From contig CAIIXF020000809.1 of NCBI GenBank assembly GCA_903813345.2, positions 62,001 through 126,000 of the forward strand: a stretch of DNA of 64,000 bases, given 5' to 3'. Shown here one piece after another: positions 13,101-21,242 of the stretch. This stretch comes from Owenia fusiformis (lineage: Eukaryota; Annelida; Polychaeta; Sabellida; Oweniidae). The notes under the pieces are model-generated. The model had not been told where the DNA came from. It did no database searches and saw nothing but the letters and a program-made list of their open reading frames with translations. A program made the translations under genes and the position numbers. The first letter of the stretch is position 1. Each line of letters starts with the position of its first letter.

Positions 13101-16100
13101 TTTGAGAAAGCATATCCAGGATTAACAATGGAGAAATATGAAAATGTTATTAGAGTTTTGACTAGTAAAAGAAAGAAAACCATATTCTTGAGGAGAAATG
13201 TTCAGGAAATGTGGATAAATAACTACAATCCAAACCTTCTGAAAGCATGGGAAGCTAACATGGATATACAATATGTTCTTGATGTATTTTCGTGCGTAGT
13301 GTATATTGTATCATACATTTCAAAACAAGAACGTGATATGAGTCAAAATCTAATAGATGCTGAACAAGAAGCTAGAGAGAAAAATGCATCTGCCTCAAAA
13401 CTCATGAAAATGATCGGATACAAATATATGCAACATAGAGAAGTTAGTGCTCAAGAAGCTGTGTACAGAGCCACCAATCTCCATCTTAAAGAATGTTCAA
13501 GACAAACAGTATTTCTGCCAGTGGGTAACAACCCAATAAAGATGTCATTACCAATTTCCCAGATCCGTAGACACAAAGAGAATGAACAAGATAAAATATG
13601 GGCAACAAGTATCATTGAAAGATATTTTGCAAGGCCATGTAATTTAGAATTTGATGAATTATGTTTGGCAGAGTTTGCATCAATGTACAGAGTTGTAACA
13701 TATAATTATGATGATGAAGTATTTGAAAATCAAACAGAAACATCAAAAAAAATACAACTGAAAAATGGCTTAGGATATATTCAGAAGAGGTCAAAAAGTC
13801 CACCAGCTATTATAAGATATCCAAAATTCTCAAAGGACACCAATCCTGATGAATACTATCATAGTATGCTCCAACTCTTCATACCACACAGAAGTGATCA
13901 AGAATTGCGACCTGCTAAATATGAAACATTTGAAGGCTATTTCAAGTGTGGAAAAATAAAACATGGAGAAATATTTTTGAAAGTGTCTGAAATTGTGTCA
14001 AAATATAAATGTATTTATGATGTTACTGGCGATGATTTAGATGCTGCGCAAGAACAGTTAAATGAAGATGATACATATGAGAATGCATGGGCTCAGTTAG
14101 CACCACAGCAAGAACTGGAGAGACAGGAGTGTATTTCCGAATATGTTAAACCCAATTGTGATGAAATTGATGAAAACGATATGCCTGATATTGACCTTAA
14201 AACAAAAGTTAAAGGAAATGTAAATTGTCTTGTAGAACTACAGACAGACACAATACCTACAGAGGAAGCCATGAAGTTAATGAGAACTATGAATGCAAAG
14301 CAAAAACAAGTGTTTTACTTAATAAGGAAACGATGCTTAGAGTTATCGTGGCATAAAAAAGTTGAACCTTTATTTCTTCATATCTGTGGAAAAGCAGGGA
14401 CAGGTAAAACACATTTGATTAAGTGCATCCATTATATTTCCACACATTTATTGCGAAATCTTTTAAAGAACCCAGATGACTTGAGTGTACTATTAACAAG
14501 TCCAACAGGAACAAGCGCATTCCAAATTAATGGTAATACGTTGCATTCGGCATTTAGAATCACTTCAAGATTTATGTCTACAAAATATAAGCCTCTTGAA
14601 GAAAAAGATATAGCTCCCTTAAAAATGAGACTAAAATCTCTAGAGAATCTAATAGTTGATGAGATTTCTATGGTAAGTGTCAGACTTTTTAACACAGTAC
14701 GCGGAAGACTTAAGCAAATAAAACCTGGCAACCATCCAGACTTTGGTAACACCTCAGTATTAGCATTCGGAGATTTTTATCAATTGCCCCCAGTTATGCA
14801 GAAAAGTTTATTGACTTCTGATGAGCCAGATTATAATCCTTGGGGAAAATTCAAGAAAATAGAGCTGACTGAAATTATGAGACAAAAAGATGATCTTAAA
14901 TATGCCGAATTTTTAAACAGAATTAGAATTCTTAAAAAAGGAGAAAAAATATCGACTGATGACGATGAATTCATTAGAGAAATAATGAAAAAACCAATTC
15001 CTGAAGATGTCATGAGGATATATTCTAAGCATGTCCAAGTGAATGAGTATAATCAGAAGAGAATATTGTCTTATGCAAAGTCAACTAATAATAAAGTATA
15101 TAATGTAAAAGCAATTGATTACACCAAATTGAAAGGCCAAGAATGGAAAAAAACTGACAAACCACCAAATCATCGGGATGATACCCTATCTCATGAAATA
15201 CAAATTTGCGTTGGTGCAAATGTTCTTCTAATAAAAAATATATGTACTGCTGATGGACTGGCTAATGGCGCATTTGGTGTTGTTACCGCTATTGAATTTG
15301 AAAATGATACAGACAATATGCCGAAGGCCGTATGGGTTAAATTTGATAATCCAAAAGTAGGTATAAAGAGCAGATATAAAAATAAGTCTAAAGCTCACCC
15401 TGATTCTATATGTATTGAACCATATAATGATGAAGTCAATGGCAAATTTATGAGACGTCAACTACCACTGATATTATCATATGGCTGCACTATACATAAA
15501 TTGCAGGGAAAAACATGTGAAAGACTTGCCATATCTTGTGCAAACTTGTTTACGGGTGGTCAAGCATATGTTGCTTTCAGTAGGGTAACATCAGCTGAAG
15601 GTCTTTATATAATTGATTACGACCCAAAGAAAATATATTGCGACGAAAAAACAGCAAAGGCTTTAGAAGAGATGACAGAGTTAGATATATCTCAATATTT
15701 ACCTCACTTTGAAATAGCAACTGAAAATGACTTGACAATTATTTATCATAATACACAGGGTTTGATAGGTCATATAGAAGATGTAAAGTGTAACACTGAT
15801 TTGACCTCATGTGATATTATGTGTCTCACAGAAACATGGCTTAGACATGAAAATGTGTATGATATTCTTGAGATTGAAACATTTGATCCTCCACATATAG
15901 TGAATAGAAAAACAGAAATTGACGCAAGCCGTAAAGGTGGAATTGCCATTTATAAGAAGAATAGTTTAGGAAACTTGCAGACATCTAGCATAATGTCGCC
16001 GTTGGACAATGCTTTAACCATTGTTAAAGATATGGCAGTGATAACATTATATAAGTCACCGAAAATAGTGAATACCAAATTTATTTTAGAAATGGAGAAC

Positions 16101-16376
16101 ATTTTACATCATGTTCACAAAAAGTATAAAAAAGTTCTTATTGTTGGTGATTTAAATGAAAATTTGAATGATACAGAGAAGCACCCTATTCATGATTTCT
16201 TGATACGCCAAAGATACAGATTACTGTCAGACCCAGCTGTACCAACAACTGAATTTGGAACATGTATCGATCATGTTTATGCTAGTCGAACATTACACAA
16301 TGTAGATGTATGCGTTTTACCTATCTATTACAGCTATCATGAAATGATCAAAGTAATTATTAGGAATGTTAAGTAA
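7155..16376 (+). CDS. Helentron Rep-helicase-endonuclease with OTU and second protease-like domain (3,073 aa)
   Basis: A multidomain transposase for rolling-circle transposition, open from end to end. Domains in order: valine/threonine-rich imperfect repeats (residues ~70-140); OTU cysteine protease (~585-712: D596-G-N-C599, H708); a second papain-like/C76-type protease-like segment (~745-930: GQGKQC759, FD886PHSR); eight or so 18-residue SKEKYESDLDF repeats (~1150-1290); CxxC zinc-binding clusters (~1342-1416); a segment with IPPEL and LPRGGQSGMNGP as in helitron helicase-like N-terminal regions; Rep with H1858-V-H1860 and Y2050-IVS-Y2054; PIF1-type SF1 helicase (GKAGTGKT 2412-2419, D2502-E2503, GDFYQLPP, HKLQGKT, VAFSRV); C-terminal endonuclease/exonuclease/phosphatase fold (~2860-3073: HNTQG, LTETWL, GDLNENLN, IDHVY, SYHEM). 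All nickase, ATPase and OTU catalytic residues that I can check are present, so it may be active. The true start may be an upstream exon spliced to A36; residues 1-35 would then be intronic. The family call is secure; the second protease label is inference. Confidence 0.93.
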   Translation: MASSFYKFIMLLKSAKYNGIRKNINISTVSINFLQASPDGRKRRKRYDSCEGRGGGDAFASRLEGDQMHSQPVVVLTVPRIERIETVVLTVPRIETVVLTEHEIETEMLTVPKVQAEVETEIQTEVPNIPKIPCGKQEMPVPLCFNKTILSEVAFTCSTECMYKNIDTISRATSNVSENNANHHKMLAEHIEDSLISELATLLTQNTIKKSEKKKLRKLTKFANVSVEVRSVTEPKDILIANCIDTLGRSLKIIHDVNSLLTDNNDILRSLLKSEKYLSNKIRGQERSEVIKMKARRKKMERHLKNNEPLQPILMKTQKLSRHKLGRQKSKSTSKQQKHVPDSTFRASRPKKHVLPRHDLEQYFSDNTVRVPPIENNDLKIVNIDNTEILFKLNIEHCSNRKELKRSKYLSYKSDIDTTRNKPDTKNVPDSENPYFVEIVEQMQDIFAEGCLRVPPVTIHSHSKNNEILSSMNHKYEVKKTEILEADNDDKLFNENVSSKDLQTGTKYKVSQTGGYNPKDNSKDKSKESPDDVTVLKETYSEPIGNFNPLQNQEKVHLCNIHHLKYTPKSNDPVYDNVEIAFMKPKYESLKHIRGDGNCLFRAIAYCITNNENDHTAIRQSIVSHRNDQSCKKYICKTRGITATELENHIKSQNMNRSSVWGTDIEIAAACHLFQTQILTFENTNRWTVFGKTFVNRCMYLDHSSQCHYDVVTDVIAANTNTNPAKNNASAIQIFDQVIEGNMSQNHLMFEGIGQGKQCYANSLSFLLMLQNESHREINAEFITDVLVRGNILYNSIISQNPTPTGYLEIFDIPKILSFNNKNYTYKSRQQQGYLEYWNYTEEDDDGLTLHEAIEKGLTDYNSCLVTFLNTTTCVMKSKDMYYSFDPHSRNDQGQIDVFGNAIVHMSNSLEKISMFLWNTAESLTDSLINRTNVKHGFSVDSITFEECARANQIQDPVPKAKIQRQTISSKIKCKNDPTKNEALNLTVKKTSREPSCMPSKSIKRKSCKRRLNFTEDTDIQPSKEFKTIEPLSDSKQNLFSSTSLQIKQSYVHLCKLKETYGQVTAGNCDKTRHDSTKCTKDETCCSSPITADCKNEDIFSESDKAKLRKLSRSDQKKYKQKIYERHKYSSDKVFRQSKVDQSKQQSKEKYETDEPFKQRKKKQSTRNYESDLDFRQKVRHQSKEKYESDLDFQQNVRQRSKEKYESDLDFQQNVRQRSKEKYESDLDFQQNVRQQSKEKYESDLDFQQKVRQRSKEKYESDLDFQQNVRQRSKEKYESDQDFQQKVRKESQQKYNTDEAFKKSKINQGKQKYITNKTRREKIEKVIHDFKQTIHDGLNYICVVCHRLLFKNQVLLYKENTYSKLSRQDEQKSVSKMYLHKKEKSCNKNCTLCNSPKSKLWICQNCHVHFKKGKIPMMSFSNNMSVPSIPPELKDLNVLEQHLVSLRLPFMKIVQLPRGGQSGMNGPVISVSSNAEETIKVLPRPISDEQLFTVKLKRKLEYKGHYLYNLVNISKVKRALKYLKQNNELYKDIEILDDFVNSIPPEILSEEDKKIYGSKHALKFTETDCDQDQQETKTEILDKDTRSDIQNIVFDTCMQPDDIAQHIIDTHLDKIYCIAPGESNKPIRILQEKNNEALSFPTLFPNGKNTNAEKRGNKLSVTKYFGNRLLSADLRFAKSTQYIFYAQYLTELQNILSKVSISLRKITEKSTSGDVITADDIISKDKSESLCRKNVGHHYLQPIRGTPPYWQHVQKDLFAMIRQLGPPTWFCSFSSADLKWNEVIETILKQNNDPRLPEDITKTERCEFIRDNPVTVARMFDNRWRRFMNDVLKSPAEPIGKIKDMFYRVEFQMRGSPHVHCLIWIEDAPIYGKSKESDVEEFIDRYISCELPDETIDPDLNRLVNEVQTHSKNHSKSCKKNKKASCRFHFPKLPSNRTFIVDDNIPDEPIEIIPIKVAEDIIQSLWEFFLSEDYAKMTLTEIFEKAYPGLTMEKYENVIRVLTSKRKKTIFLRRNVQEMWINNYNPNLLKAWEANMDIQYVLDVFSCVVYIVSYISKQERDMSQNLIDAEQEAREKNASASKLMKMIGYKYMQHREVSAQEAVYRATNLHLKECSRQTVFLPVGNNPIKMSLPISQIRRHKENEQDKIWATSIIERYFARPCNLEFDELCLAEFASMYRVVTYNYDDEVFENQTETSKKIQLKNGLGYIQKRSKSPPAIIRYPKFSKDTNPDEYYHSMLQLFIPHRSDQELRPAKYETFEGYFKCGKIKHGEIFLKVSEIVSKYKCIYDVTGDDLDAAQEQLNEDDTYENAWAQLAPQQELERQECISEYVKPNCDEIDENDMPDIDLKTKVKGNVNCLVELQTDTIPTEEAMKLMRTMNAKQKQVFYLIRKRCLELSWHKKVEPLFLHICGKAGTGKTHLIKCIHYISTHLLRNLLKNPDDLSVLLTSPTGTSAFQINGNTLHSAFRITSRFMSTKYKPLEEKDIAPLKMRLKSLENLIVDEISMVSVRLFNTVRGRLKQIKPGNHPDFGNTSVLAFGDFYQLPPVMQKSLLTSDEPDYNPWGKFKKIELTEIMRQKDDLKYAEFLNRIRILKKGEKISTDDDEFIREIMKKPIPEDVMRIYSKHVQVNEYNQKRILSYAKSTNNKVYNVKAIDYTKLKGQEWKKTDKPPNHRDDTLSHEIQICVGANVLLIKNICTADGLANGAFGVVTAIEFENDTDNMPKAVWVKFDNPKVGIKSRYKNKSKAHPDSICIEPYNDEVNGKFMRRQLPLILSYGCTIHKLQGKTCERLAISCANLFTGGQAYVAFSRVTSAEGLYIIDYDPKKIYCDEKTAKALEEMTELDISQYLPHFEIATENDLTIIYHNTQGLIGHIEDVKCNTDLTSCDIMCLTETWLRHENVYDILEIETFDPPHIVNRKTEIDASRKGGIAIYKKNSLGNLQTSSIMSPLDNALTIVKDMAVITLYKSPKIVNTKFILEMENILHHVHKKYKKVLIVGDLNENLNDTEKHPIHDFLIRQRYRLLSDPAVPTTEFGTCIDHVYASRTLHNVDVCVLPIYYSYHEMIKVIIRNVK
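10644..11028 (+). repeat. 54-bp in-frame coding repeat array in the Helentron gene
   Basis: About seven tandem copies of a 54-bp unit encode the 18-residue motif SKEKYESDLDFQQNVRQR. The central copies differ by one or two bases, while the outer copies are older (for example KYETDEPFKQRKKKQS and KYNTDEAFKKSK). The charged, heptad-like composition suggests helix or coiled coil. The unit length keeps the frame whatever the copy number. Confidence 0.9.
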
Positions 16377-16700
16377 TTGGTAAATAAACCATTTGGAAGA
16401 TAGACATTGACTCCAAAAAAGATAATAAATACTGATGCTACACAATGTGAAGTCCTTACAGTAACTTTTACCCAATCCAAGTTTAGTCTTTACGTTACCC
16501 TTGTAGTCCTTGCTGTACTCTGTAGTCCTTACTGTACTCTAGTCCTTACTGTACTCTGTAGTCCTTACTGTACTCTGAGCTACCATGAAATGGTCAAAGT
16601 GATTATTAGGAATGTTAAGTAATTATTAGATAACCATGTGCAAGCTGAACATTGACATTGAAGATAATAAATACTGACGGTACACAATATTACATCCTTA
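16332..16700 (+). repeat. 246-bp tandem duplication including the Helentron stop codon
   Basis: The segment from AGCTATCATGAAATG (16332) through the stop and about 100 bases downstream returns at 16578 as AGCTACCATGAAATG, again followed by codons for VKVIIRNVK and TAA. Both copies share the downstream words GATAATAAATACTGA and CTTACAGTAAC. The second copy cannot be translated from the main frame. Confidence 0.85.
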
Positions 16701-18312
16701 CAGTAACCTTTACTTGAACAAAGTTTATATGTAAATGTGTCCTGCAGAAAATGTACTATTTCAAACATACCACAGAAAGATACTACTAGAAAACAATTCT
16801 ATAAGAGACCATTGCAAAATGAAAAACAATACCTGAGAAAACAAGATATATTGAACAGAAGAGGCCTTAATTTGATTAAATAAATTTATTTTGTGGTAAG
16901 ATATATTTGTAGATCTTTTTAGATATAGTTGCCACAATTAGTCATATATGTATTTTATTTGTTACTAATAATGGAATGCAAAAATGAGGTTAGAAAAAGG
17001 AGTAAGAGGATGTCAACAACAAAAACCCCAAAAAATCAAGATAAGTTTAACACAATGTAACAGTAAACAGAAGATTATCATTTAAAAGAAAACGAACATC
17101 TTTGAAAGCCGAACACCAGAAAAGTATTATCATTTGATCAGGACAGACCAGTCAATATGACAATACACAGCAGGGAGGAAAACAATAAATGACCATAGAA
17201 AAAATGAAAAAAAGTATTTAACATAGAAAAGTGAACATTAGAGGAAAAATCAATAATTTAAAAAAAACAGATCTACAACAGACTAAACCAGAATAAACAA
17301 CCGATTATGACAAGAAGAAATCATGAACAGAAGATATGAATGATATAATATGCTTTTATTTTGTTTTAAGATATATATGTATAGCTAAAGTAGACGTTGA
17401 TCTTAGATATGGTTGCCACATTAAGTAAGATTGTTTAACAGTTAAGATTGTTTAACAGTTAAATGTATTCATTACTAATAATAGCATGTAAAAGTTAAGG
17501 TACATCAGCAGTATAGACATACGTATATGAATTAGAATGAATAAGAAAGAGCAAATTCTCTCCTAAGAGGTGAGTACTTTATTTAAAGGGATGGGCATTA
17601 AAATATGGATTTGATTGAGTGTATTTTACATTAAACCAGTCCAACCTAATCCTCTCAGTTCAATCCATATTATAATGCTTACCATTAAAGGCAGGAACAG
17701 ATCTAAAGATAGTATATTGGTTGACAATTTGCAAGCAATATGTACATTGGAGCTCCAAATCAGTTCCTTATCACTTTAAACATATTATGTTCCAAATGAT
17801 TTATGATATTCTATCAGTATTAACTCCTTCGCCTTATTTATATTAATATGTATTTGTCTTATCTAATATTTCCTTCTATTATGCCCTCAGGCGTTTGAAA
17901 GGATATATATTGTAAAATTTTGAAATGAAATAAATATATCTATCAAATGAAGAAGTTATTAAGATTCAAAGTGCAAACATGTAAAAATTCTCAAAAAATC
18001 AATGTTGATATCATTACAGAAGAATTAACACATAAAAATTGGGGATTATTAAGGAATAAATGTAATAAGGAATGATTTAAGATCAAAATGTTGTATAATT
18101 GAAACATTTTTTCTGTAGATCTGTTTCTCCTTTTAAATTAACTCTCATTTCAATTAAACTAAGATAAATCACAACTGCCATTAAAATAATTTTTGACTTG
18201 TACATTTCCAAATATCTTTATGAATAAAGGAAATTACAAGAATATGATGACAGATGATTCATGCCTTTATTTTGAGAACTGATGGCTCATAACTTTGTGT
18301 GGCACTTAAAAA
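16377..18312 (+). other. 3' non-coding region of the Helentron
   Basis: No further gene is seen. It holds short GTCCTTACTGTACTC repeats (about 16495-16575), a tandem copy of the end of the coding sequence (16578-16700), a degenerate second duplication in which about 16840-17010 resembles 17325-17500 (shared words TTAAGATATAT and TACTAATAATA), and an 18-bp tandem repeat TTAAGATTGTTTAACAG at 17424-17462. Confidence 0.6.
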
Positions 18313-18431
18313 GGTGTTCGATGGGATTTGCTAAGCCACAGCATTGCTTTTTGTCTTGTTAAGCATAAAATTTATTTTGACTCAAATGGTCAATTTGGAG
18401 GACTTTATCACATAATTACTGTTTATTTCAG

Positions 18432-18606
18432 GTTATTACTGTCCTGCTGGCACCCGCTTATCCAATGAGTATCCCCGTCCCAGTGAAACATTTGGCAATG
18501 AAACAGGGCTCCAGAATGAGGCAAATTGTACAGAGTGTCCCCGTGGCTATTACTGTGATCAGACTGCCCAGACCGCATACATGTATTCAAAGATCTTCAA
18601 TGCAGG
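18432..18606 (+). CDS. Exon of GCC2/GCC3-like cysteine-rich extracellular protein (left arm, exon 1 seen)
   Basis: Acceptor TTTATTTCAG precedes GYYCPAGTRLSNEYP... and CTECPRGYYCD, then donor GTAGGT. The repeated CPxG(Y/F)YC spacing is that of GCC2_GCC3 / ephrin-receptor-like cysteine modules found in secreted or membrane-anchored proteins. The frame is open. With the only visible GT donor the exon ends in phase 2, while the next exon opens in phase 1, so either one base has been gained at the donor or an exon is missing. Confidence 0.7.
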
Positions 18607-19015
18607 GTAGGTTATACTGGTAAAACATAAGTGGAACACCTCAAGTACCTCTAAATAAAGTATTCCACTTGTGCTCTAAGCCAAATGAGTTACAAGAAAA
18701 GTGTTATATTTGTATATCAGAGGTGTTTTACTTGACATTTTTTACTGCATGTAATAATTAAGGAAAATATCTAGGTGTATTTTGAATGAAAAGTGTATTT
18801 TGAACGAAAATTGAGTTGGTAGTCTTCAAAATACATTTTCATGTCACCAACAGAACTGGTGACAAATTGTTATAGTCTCTAACTTTTTGGGGTGGCAGTC
18901 AGCAGTTGGTGTTTGGAATCTTTAACAAATGTAACAAATGGGAGTAGTTGACATTTGCATGTTAATGACTTGTCCTTCTGTTTTCAACATATCAGAAATA
19001 TGCCTTTGTTTCTAG

Positions 19016-19432
19016 GCTATTACTGTGGCAACCAACTGCCAAGTGGGGAATGTGACGCATGGTATAACTGCCCCAGTAGCATTACAACCCCTGACTTCAT
19101 CATCTGCCCAGAGGGTCAATACTGCACTGAAAGCACAGTAAACCAAATCCAGTGCCCAATTGGGACATACAGCAATGTAAGAATGAAGAATGATACAAAA
19201 TGTTTCCCATGTCCTGGAAACTTTGAGACTGAGGGTTTTTTAAAACCAAGGTGTGATCCTGGATACTATTGTCCAATAGGCTCAATATGGAGTGGTGCCC
19301 GAGCGACTGTCTGCCCAGTTGGACATAACTGCTCTGAGGGAACTTGCCCGGGTCCTATCCCCAGCAAAACCAACAACTATGTGAACTACACCCAGGATAT
19401 GAAGTGCTACCTCTGCCCCCCAACACCTTCAG
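19016..19432 (+). CDS. GCC2/GCC3-like cysteine-rich exon, 139 codons
   Basis: The longest open exon of the locus, between TTTCTAG and TCAG|GTAAAT. It opens and closes in phase 1. It encodes about three modules: GYYCGNQLPSGECDAWYNC, EGQYCTESTVNQIQCPIGTY, PGYYCPIGSIWSG, then CPVGHNCSEGTCPGP. Several N-x-S/T sites fit an extracellular location. No lesion is seen. Confidence 0.8.
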
Positions 19433-19869
19433 GTAAATTCATTGAACCATATCTTACCTGGTCACTGTGATATGAAGAGATTGAAGCTCCGTGATTCATT
19501 CCAACTCTAAAACTTGGCCTGAGCATTTGTGTTTTAAGTCATTTCAAAAAACTGATTTTAAAAGAGAATTAAATCTTAAATGCTCTTAAACACTTATTTC
19601 TGAGTGCTCATGTTACAGGTGATTTTGCTGCAGGCAACTTGTGTAATTCTGGAGTCGATTGGGAGTTTCCACATGGCATCAATCAGTCAGTTCCTTTAAA
19701 CAACAGTTACATGAGTTATTTATCTCTAAGTGACTAGGAGTTCCTTGTCTTTGGGTGATTTGCTCGGTGGTTCAACTTGTCTTTGGAAGCTTATCTTTGG
19801 ATGGCTAGGGTTTGGAAGACTCCACCCTATTGGTTCTCAACATTCAACAGATGCTTTGTTTTACTGTAG

Positions 19870-20034
19870 GTTACTACTGCCCTAGTGGTGCTGTGAACTA
19901 CGCTAACTATGATTGTCTCAGTGGACACTACTGTCCAGATGGCACTGAGGCATGGAACCAGTACCCATGTGTAGCTGGGAAATACAACAACATATATCAT
20001 CGTACTAAAGTTGAAGACTGCTTAGATTGTCCAG
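19870..20034 (+). CDS. GCC2/GCC3-like cysteine-rich exon
   Basis: Acceptor TTTTACTGTAG, then GYYCPSGAVNYANYDCLSG, HYCPDGTEAWNQYPCVAGKY, ending DCLDCPG at donor GTTGGT. Phase 1 at both ends and open. It joins in frame to the 19016-19432 exon. Confidence 0.8.
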
Positions 20035-20270
20035 GTTGGTACTGTTTCTTTTATTAAATTATGTATTTTATTGAGTCTGGGAAAACTCATCTTGTAAAAA
20101 CTATGAACGTGCAGTTTAAAAAATAATAAAATTGACAGTAGAGATATTTTGAGGAGGAAACAGTGATACAAATATTATTATCATATAAATTGTAATCTCA
20201 ATTGGATATTTTCTCATTCTTCCTCTTCTGTCTTGCGTTACTGTGATCATATTACTCCATTTTCATTCAG

Positions 20271-20500
20271 GTGGACAGTACTGTGAATAAACAGGCCTGA
20301 CAACTTCAACTGGCCTATGTAAAGCAGTTTATTATTATACTGGTAGGTCTGCAACTGCGTGACCAGAGAATACTGCCCTGAAGGATCCATTGCGCTACTG
20401 ATTATTTAGGAGTAATGTCTGGTGAGTGTTTCGGAGGATATTACTGCACATCATCAGCTACTATGCCTTAAACCCCACTAATGATGGTACCACTGGTATG
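20271..20500 (+). pseudogene. Broken GCC2/GCC3-like exon(s)
   Basis: A good acceptor (TTTCATTCAG) opens GGQYCE and then TAA at 20288. Beyond it, TGLTTSTGLCKA, REYCPEGSIALL and GGYYCTSSATMP are still recognisable in shifting frames with further stops. The right end runs into the TIR element at 20567. This is a decayed one- or two-exon remnant. Confidence 0.65.
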
Positions 20501-20566
20501 AATAAAGCAAAAATGTTTATGTCACAGAAAAATATAACTAGTGAGACCAATTGCATGACAGTTATA

Positions 20567-21233
20567 CAGGTTGTCAAATGGCGTTGTGCCCCCCCCCCCT
20601 CCCTCTTCCACAGCATAAACTAGGAGAAGTACCTATCTAGGAGAATATATATATATATATATATGTATAAGATTCTGTATGTTATTGGAAATAGCATTCA
20701 ATGCTTGATAAAATAAACAGCAGATGACCAAGGTCAGGTATTGCTACATATTTTTTCACAACTGAAGTATACTAGTATGGTGCTCTTTTTAATGATTTTG
20801 ACGAATTCCTGCATAGACTTTTTCGGCATTGACGTATACACAAGCAACATCCCTTGAATTCTGCAGATCATATGAGGTCCATATTAATGGATAAAACAGA
20901 ACACCTTATTGAAGCTACAGAAAACAGATATTCCAAAGCCACCCTGCACAAGGACCTCAAAAAAGTATTGAGATCTCTTGAGAAAGACATTGCTCTTCTC
21001 CATGGCTTTTATAACTCATGTCCAGCTAGTCACAGCCATTTTCCACTGCCCAAGGTGATCATACTCACTTTCAAAAATTAGTTCAAAATGTGTCTTATTT
21101 TCTGTCATGCATTTTCATCTTTTCACACTTTAACAACAATTTTATGCTCTTTCCAAAGGTATATAGTATTGATGTGTACTTCTCCTACTTTATGCTGTGG
21201 ATGGGGGGGGACACAACGCCATTCGACAACCTG
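20567..21233 (+). mobile_element. 667-bp TIR element with TA target duplication and an exon-like insert
   Basis: The ends are ~65-bp inverted repeats starting CAGGTTGTC(A/G)AATGGCGTTG, then a C-run and CCACAGCATAAA. The flanks are TA (20565-20566 and 21234-21235), as for Tc1/mariner/pogo-type insertion. There is no transposase. The interior carries an apparently spliceable exon of unrelated origin (20867-21054). Confidence 0.8.
20867..21054 (+). CDS. Exon-like fragment captured inside a TIR element; product unknown
   Basis: Between acceptor TTGAATTCTGCAG and donor CCCAAG|GTGATC lies an open 188-base segment reading HMRSILMDKTEHLIEATENR and on through YSKATLHKDLKKVLRSLEKD to SHSHFPLPK. Composition is protein-like (amphipathic, helix-rich). 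It has no cysteine-module pattern, so it does not belong to the surrounding gene. I do not recognise the family. Confidence 0.4.
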
Positions 21234-21242
21234 TAAAATAAC

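Larger units (their letters stand above)
7155..18358 (+). mobile_element. Autonomous Helentron (Helitron-like rolling-circle transposon)
   Basis: The element contains a single Rep-helicase-endonuclease gene (7155-16376) and an AT-rich 3' region that ends near 18358. The 3' end, 18313-18358, carries GTTCGATGGGATTTGC and a GC-containing tail. That motif is the complement of the ATCCCATCGAAC start found on the non-autonomous copies, and it resembles their own 3' ends. Insertion is next to TT, as expected for Helentrons. I did not find the 5' terminus. It may lie upstream of 3036 if the gene is spliced. The 3' end falls 73 bases before the first host exon, so the element sits in a host intron or just upstream of the gene. 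Confidence 0.8.
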
